From Sinonovacula constricta (taxonomy: Eukaryota > Mollusca > Bivalvia > Cardiida > Solecurtidae), in assembly GCA_007844125.1 (NCBI GenBank), contig CM017567.1, positions 46,345,778 to 46,409,777 on the forward strand: a DNA stretch of 64,000 nt, given 5' to 3'. The notes beneath the pieces were generated by a model that saw only the letters and a program-made list of their open reading frames with translations, did not search any database and was not told the origin of the DNA. Below, piece by piece: positions 58,420 through 64,000 of this stretch. Numbering within the stretch: position 1 is the stretch's first letter; each line of letters opens with the position of its first letter. A program made the position numbers and the translations under genes.

Positions 58420-60208
58420 TTTAAAATACTTTATAAAAGCTGTTAAATCTGATATAAAATTTAGTAAAATAGACTGCTAAATAAAATCAATGATGAGTTT
58501 AATACAGAACATTTCCAGATTTCAGCCTTCATTAGTTTCTGCCTTCAAAGATGGTTGCCTTAAACTACTGTCTAATCAGTGCCTATGACATCACATGGAA
58601 ACTATAGGCCGACTTGCCTGTCGGTACGGGTTATGCAATAACAAAATACGGTAGTTGGTTTACGGCAAAGGTAACAATTGTATGCATATATATTCAAAAC
58701 AGTAAATGATTAATGTGTAGTTAAAAACAACATAAGAAGAGCAAATTATAGACAGAAAAGGTAGCACTCGGATTATTTTAAAAATCAAATTATTTTAAAA
58801 CTGACATTCGTTCAAAACATCTATGTGAATTTTGATAGCTTTCTTACTAGACAAACATTTTATTTTGCAACAGTTCTTTGAACTTAATTATATTTGGATT
58901 TTTTCAATAAGGGGTATATACTTTGATCGGTAATCATCATACATAGAAAATTATCATACATTTTTATCAATAAAATAAAACGCGTCGCCAAGTGCGTTGC
59001 AGAATGGACATTTTCTGTCGTAAACATGTATATTGCGGTCTTTAGCAAGTTTACATGCAGAGCTTCGATTATTTTTTCCCCTTGAAGTAATAATAGTATT
59101 ACACGGTTAGAATTCGAAGACAACAAAACGCTCACCTAGCTGAAACAAAAGAGTGCAGGTGTTATTTTCCAGCCTGTCAGATCTGTAATAGTCTTAGATT
59201 TAAAATAAGATATTAATGATTTATGGCTTTTGTTTTGTCTAAGATAACTTGAAATTCGATAAAACAACATATGTACATTTTTTTACACGAAACCATTTTA
59301 AGTGATTATCTTAACGTCGAACGTGTTCAGATTGTGTGTGTGTGGGGGGGGGGGGGTATACTGGAGCTTTCAATGATCAAATGCTTCTAATACGACAAAG
59401 GCTGTCACGTCTAGTCAACAGCCACATGCTCGTCAACAGCCACGTGCAAAAATGGTTGATTTGGCATTGAAAAGATTTTGCTCCAGCTCCACTAGCGTTT
59501 TCAATCGAGAGAAACACAAAAGCCTCAATTTGCGAAGGTTGGGAGAATAGAGCTCTGTCACGTGATGAAGATAACCTACTTTTCAATCCATTCAATCAAC
59601 CTCAGAGTCCTGCTGACCAATAGCAGTGCTGTACTCGCATGCATTCAGCGTGAATGTGTTTTACGACAACTCGTCAATTATATCTCTGTATTAAACGCAC
59701 AAAATAAGTATTCCATATGTCATCTCACAGCATGAACTTATCATGAGGGAAGACTAAAGAAAGTCTAATGTCTTGACTTGACGAGTAATGAAAATGCCAT
59801 GGTATGGTAGCGGGAGGCGTAGCATGAATCGGGTGCAAGTTGACAGGCTCTAATTGGATACGCGGTCTTTGGTTATACAGGTAAGTGCATTGGAATTTTA
59901 AGTTACACACTTGTAAAATATCAACCTAACGGAGTTCAAGTATTCATAGAACGCAAGAAATAAGTACCACGTATTTCCATTTAAAAGTGTTGAACGAAAC
60001 ATAATCACAGTTAAAATCCTGTAACAGTATAAAATCATCAAATGTTCAAACTTAATGTAAATGTGACTTAAATGCAACACTAAATGAACTACCTTGTAGA
60101 TCTACGCTATCTAGAGCGCGTAGAAATACAGCATCCCGTGGTACTTGTTATGCAACCAGAATAAGGCAAGAGAGTTCGCCTCACCCGGTCTAGGTCCTTG
60201 ATCATTAA
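58420..60208. other. Intergenic, mostly unrecognised
   Basis: AT-rich DNA. It holds a short GT/G run near 59335-59355, a small duplication of GTCAACAGCCAC near 59415-59445, and a possible LINE remnant at 59025-59130. Confidence 0.4.
59025..59130 (-). pseudogene. Possible LINE reverse-transcriptase C-terminal remnant
   Basis: The minus strand reads CKLAKDRNIHVYDRKCPFCN then ALGDAFYFI before a stop. A C-x2-C knuckle followed by a GDxxxF-like segment is the pattern found at the C-terminus of many jockey/CR1-like LINE proteins. Only about 35 codons remain, so the call is tentative. Confidence 0.3.
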
Positions 60209-60542
60209 AGATGGTATCCAACAGTTTGGGCTGATTTTCCCCCCTCAAATTACCAAATAAGTCTTTGTGTCAGAAAAGGTCCTTCAAATGCTGCAGTTCA
60301 TTGATGCCCTAGATCTGTGCGAACAATGAAGCATAAATCCCCACTCGTCACTGCGAACAGGTATTTCCTATCTGAGCCACGCTGCAGAGATAGCTATTTT
60401 TAAGCTAGGAAAACCAATTGACAATGAGTTTTTGAGATTGAGTTATATCGCCATCCGGGTCGTCCGCTCTGAGGTCGGTATCTATATTAAGCAGAGAACA
60501 TTGACGTGCTTGTTTATAGATTTGGAAAGAATGAACATTTGG
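60209..60542 (+). repeat. Dispersed repeat family R1, copy 3
   Basis: Matches 7420-7745 in order and orientation: GATGGTATCC, GATGCCCTAGATCTGTGC, GAAGCATAAATC, GAGATAGCTATTTTTAAG, GGAAAACCA, GAGGTCGGTATCTAT and TTTATAGATTTGGAAAGAAT. It is about 53 kb from its relatives. Confidence 0.7.
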
Positions 60543-60544
60543 AG

Positions 60545-61100
60545 TGCATATCATAGTCGCCGCTTTGTCTGTTTCACGAGTTTGCTGTCCGGAGCATTTC
60601 TCAAAAACCGATGCAAATCGTGACGTTAAGCTTGTAGGTTGGATAGATCTTGAGAGCGTAGAAGGTCAGGTAACAAGAACCATAACTCAACCTAAATGAA
60701 AAAAAAATCCGGGATTATAGTTACTTTTAGTACTCTAAGTTTTGTTTTCTTGTCCAGAAAATTATATAAAAATTACTCGTTGGATTCACGTCAAAGTATT
60801 TTATATAAGGACTTTTTGTTTAGTGCTCCAGAATCATTCCTTCGTTATTTTTAGTTATCTCCCTTATTTAATTTTTTTATGCAACGCACATGAACTATTT
60901 ATCATTCTGCTGGCTTATTTTCCAGTGCTAACATCACTGGGGAACATAACCCGGATCTTCCGGTTACTTACTGCTGCTTGATATGAAAGATGCACAAGCA
61001 CAAGCTCTTGTAACTTAAAAGGAACACTGGCGTTGCAAGTAGTGGTAGTCTGGACGGGTTTTGCGCCGGTCGGACAAAGATTAAAGTAGAGCAAATGTAA
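60545..61100. other. Intergenic, nothing recognised
   Basis: AT-rich, short frames only. Confidence 0.35.
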
Positions 61101-61195
61101 TGCTGCACCTCCAGTTGAAGAGTATCAAAATTAGGGTTAAAATGCTCCAAAACTGGGGTTTGTGGGTTCGAATCCCAGTGGGGACACGAATGGTC
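61035..61195 (+). other. tRNA-like SINE remnant
   Basis: A possible A box (TAGTGGTAGTCTGG near 61040) and a good B box (GGGTTCGAATCCC near 61165) followed by AGTGGGGAC. They are far further apart than in a tRNA, so this is a SINE relic and not a gene. Confidence 0.4.
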
Positions 61196-61199
61196 AACT

Positions 61200-61984
61200 T
61201 TTTTTCTTTCTACTTTTTCATTTTTGACAGTTATTTCTGCATCACTCAAACCAGATTAACAAGAAAACATGTACAATTTTTAATCTTATTTTTAACTGAA
61301 CTTTTATTGTATGAATTGTGGTTCATTCAAAGTTTGAAAAAAACAAAACAATAAACAAACAAAAACCAACAACAAACCATGTGGTGAAATTATTTTTTAT
61401 TTTGCAGACTCAACCGACATACTTTATGGAATATTTTTGGCAGTTCTGAAGAAAATCGTGTGGCTATGAAGAGCTCAGTGATTTTTTTCAGTAATACACT
61501 TTAAGCAGATAAAATGGGTAAATAAGTCAAGTCTTAAACGTGTTGGGTTTGTAAAGAAAATAATTACATATTGAGATAGTTTGAGTCAAATCAATCAAGT
61601 AACATGTTTGGTTGGTTTATCTAATGTTATATTTTGTTTCCAAACAAGACTCAATAGCAAAACACTTCTCCTAAATAGCATATTACATAATATTTAGTTT
61701 TCTTATTTCTAAAAAAGAGACATTTAACACCAATATCAGAAGACAAAAATATGCATAAATTCAAATTTGGATTTTCATCAAAATATACAACACAGCAGTT
61801 GTGTTAATTTTCAAATTCTGTATATTTTCTATTACACTTGGTTTACCTTAAGGTCACACTGACCTTCCTTTTGTTGTTTGTTTGTTGTTGTTTTGTATTT
61901 TTTTTTTTTGTGTCTTTTTTTTTTGTCTTTTTTTTAGGTACGATTTACTATCGATAACTAGTCTTTGCCAAAACGTGTATTCCT
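61200..61984. other. Intergenic, nothing recognised
   Basis: AT-rich with T-runs near 61900-61935. Confidence 0.35.
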
Positions 61985-62255
61985 CGGACCGGACCTGGTA
62001 GCGCAATCGGTAGAGATCGACATACCAAAGTCGTTAAAGATGGTAGTGGTATAGCTCCCTTGCTAACGCTCAAGCAAATATAAGGATAGTTCCACGACTG
62101 GTCAGGATAATGTGACTGGGTGTGGTATCATGCCAGGTGTTCACGGCATGCTATACACAGTGAAGGCAGCACTATATCTGCTTCAAGTGAACACCGTCTC
62201 CAGATAACTGAAATACTGTTGGTGGGACGATAAACCCAATAAACAATAAACAAAG
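61985..62255 (+). mobile_element. SINE, family S3, B box deleted
   Basis: The head GGACCTGGTAGCGCAATCGG then TAGAG jumps directly to ATCGACATACCAAAG, losing about 50 bp with the B box. The rest is complete: GGTATAGCTCCCTTGCTAAC, AATGTGACTGGGTGTGGTAT, CTGCTTCAAGTGAACACC, AGATAACTGAAATACTGTTG and an AATAAAC-rich tail. Confidence 0.8.
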
Positions 62256-63104
62256 TATTCCTCGGACTTTATTTTGGGCATAAGTCTTGAAAAGTAGACG
62301 ACCCCGATTGGTTTGTTGGTCAATGGCCTCGGCGACTTTGTGGCTATCGTCTTTTAGCAATTTTGTCAAGATACGAATGACACCTTTTGTAGGACATTAG
62401 TCAGACAAAATGAATCCTATTGATTCTTTCAGTGAGTTTAGGGTAACAACGTCAACAAATGTGTGTCTTTGATTATCATTTGTTTTAACACTTTTAATTA
62501 AAATGTCATGATGTAGCAGACAAAAACTAATTTAAATGGTTAAATGATTTTGACGTGCTTTTAATCCATAATAAAACTTGTAATTGTAAATATTATCTCT
62601 TCACAAGTAAACGGGGGCATGTGTTAACATCTTCTGTTCTGAAGGAGCCACAGCCATTTGATCCTTTAATCTCTTGAAGCCGGCTTTTAAGGTAGGCATC
62701 GACATGTTAAAACACCTTACTAAACTCTAAACGACGGAACGCTTTTAACTTCTTTAAACATGCCATAATCACGTACGCCCAGTTTTTTTTCTCGGCGAAA
62801 GCAAAGTGGAAATTGATCGATTAACCATGCTTGCTGTTAATTAAGTATCTCCGGGGACAACGTGTTATCATTAGCGGAGATAGAGAAATGTGTGTTACAG
62901 GTAACCTGGCAAACATGCCTGTTGATTAATTCTCACACTGCAACAGTTTAGGTCCTAGTGATTCTCAAATTTTGGATTAGACTAATGGAGAAAACAACGA
63001 GAAAACCTGGGGCTAAGTGTAAAAAGGTTAATAACAAAAATATTTTCTAACACACCTAGACCTTTTTCAGAGCATTGCAATTAGTTTTGTTTGTTAGTTA
63101 ATAG
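62256..63104. other. Intergenic, nothing recognised
   Basis: AT-rich, no element ends or convincing frames. Confidence 0.35.
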
Positions 63105-63390
63105 TTCCACCAACAGTATTTCAGTTATCTGGAGACGGTGTCCACTTGAAGCAGATATAGTGCTGCCTTCACTGAGTGAAGCATGACGTGAACACCTGCC
63201 ATGATACCACACCCAGTCACATTATCCTGACACCGGGTCAACTACCCTTATATTTGCTCGAGCGTTAGCAAGGGAGATATACCGCTACCATTTTTTACGA
63301 CTTTGGCATGTCGCGGCCCGGGACCGAACCCGGGGTCTCCCGTACATGGATCGGACGCTCTACCGATTGCGCTACCAGGTGCAAGCAAGT
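63105..63390 (-). mobile_element. SINE, family S3, full-length reference copy
   Basis: Reading the minus strand: the A box TAGCGCAATCGGTAGAGC, a B-box region (GGTTCGGTCCCGGGCC), CGACATGCCAAAGTCG, GCTAACGCTCGAGCAAATAT, GGATAATGTGACTGGGTGTG, GAAGGCAGCACTATATCTGC and AGATAACTGAAATACTGTTG. It keeps all the modules that other copies have lost. Confidence 0.85.
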
Positions 63391-64000
63391 TGTTTTCCAA
63401 TAAATTTATAATAAAAAGAACAGAATGCATAAAATCTATTAGAAATAAACGGTCTTTGATATATATTTTTACTTATACATAGTCAGAGAGATTTAGCAAG
63501 ACTCCTAAAAGTTTTACTTGTAAAATGAGAAATTGTATCATAATCCCGTATTTATAGGGCTACTACCTGTACTGCTTATGTTGATGTTACTGTCCACTGT
63601 AAATTATCTAGAATCTTATTATATTTTTGTACCATAAACCAAATGGTTCTTTCTAAACACCATATCTTCTAAACCCCATACACAGTGCCAGTTCGTTTTT
63701 TATTCAACATAGCTTAACATTGTTTGACAATTCTTTGTATCTGTTTGCAAAACCTACATACCCCGTTTTGCTTGGCGATGTGTTTTTTTTTTACTGTCAG
63801 CCATTGTTTGCTTTGACTGGTTGTCTTATTACGCAAAGATTGTTGGTAATTCGTGTTGACATTTCTTTGGCACTTGTTATATATTTGTCGTCAAAAGGAT
63901 AAATTCGTTTATTTACCACTCGTGCATGGGTGTGTTTTCCTGAATAGTTCATGACAGGCAAATCTGAAACATTTTACCAACATTTTACCAACATTTTACC
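63391..64000. other. Intergenic, nothing recognised
   Basis: AT-rich. The window ends in repeated ACATTTTACCA units (63968-64000), perhaps the start of a short tandem repeat. Confidence 0.35.

Overview
The window looks like nuclear DNA of a bivalve mollusc, probably a heterodont-type clam or mussel. Genes have spliced exons with GT/AG junctions, the sequence is AT-rich, and it is packed with small DNA transposons, tRNA-derived SINEs and tandem-repeat-bearing elements of a type known from bivalves. The species cannot be named from this sequence alone.

Only two host genes are clear. (1) At 99-2850 (+) there is a two-exon GT32-type Golgi glycosyltransferase with an N-terminal membrane anchor and the DxD motif. 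(2) At 29476-53400 (+) there are ten exons of a DAZ-family RNA-binding protein, boule (BOLL), a germ-cell translational regulator. Its first coding exon lies upstream and was not found. An 87-codon frame at 8370 is a weak third candidate.

Layout. 0-3 kb: glycosyltransferase gene, whose intron holds a decayed tandem array resembling the end of exon 1. 3-11 kb: AT-rich intergenic DNA with microsatellites, a foldback and two copies of a dispersed repeat. 11-29 kb: a dense transposon graveyard. It contains TA-flanked and hAT-like elements, a broken piggyBac transposase split by four insertions, a deleted PIF/Harbinger element, an almost intact Tigger/pogo element inside another TIR element, and piggyBac-like MITEs. 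29-53 kb: boule, with introns full of helentron-like elements carrying 145-bp tandem monomers, hAT-like elements, TA-flanked TIR elements and SINEs. 53-64 kb: boule 3' region, a fourth tandem-repeat element, and sparse intergenic DNA with SINEs.

The most unusual signals are the exon-end-like array in the glycosyltransferase intron, a 54-bp in-frame candidate cassette exon in boule, three hAT-like elements with exact 6-bp target duplications, and the nested insertions whose order can be read through the piggyBac coding sequence. No CRISPR array, rRNA gene, prokaryotic operon or viral genome was seen.
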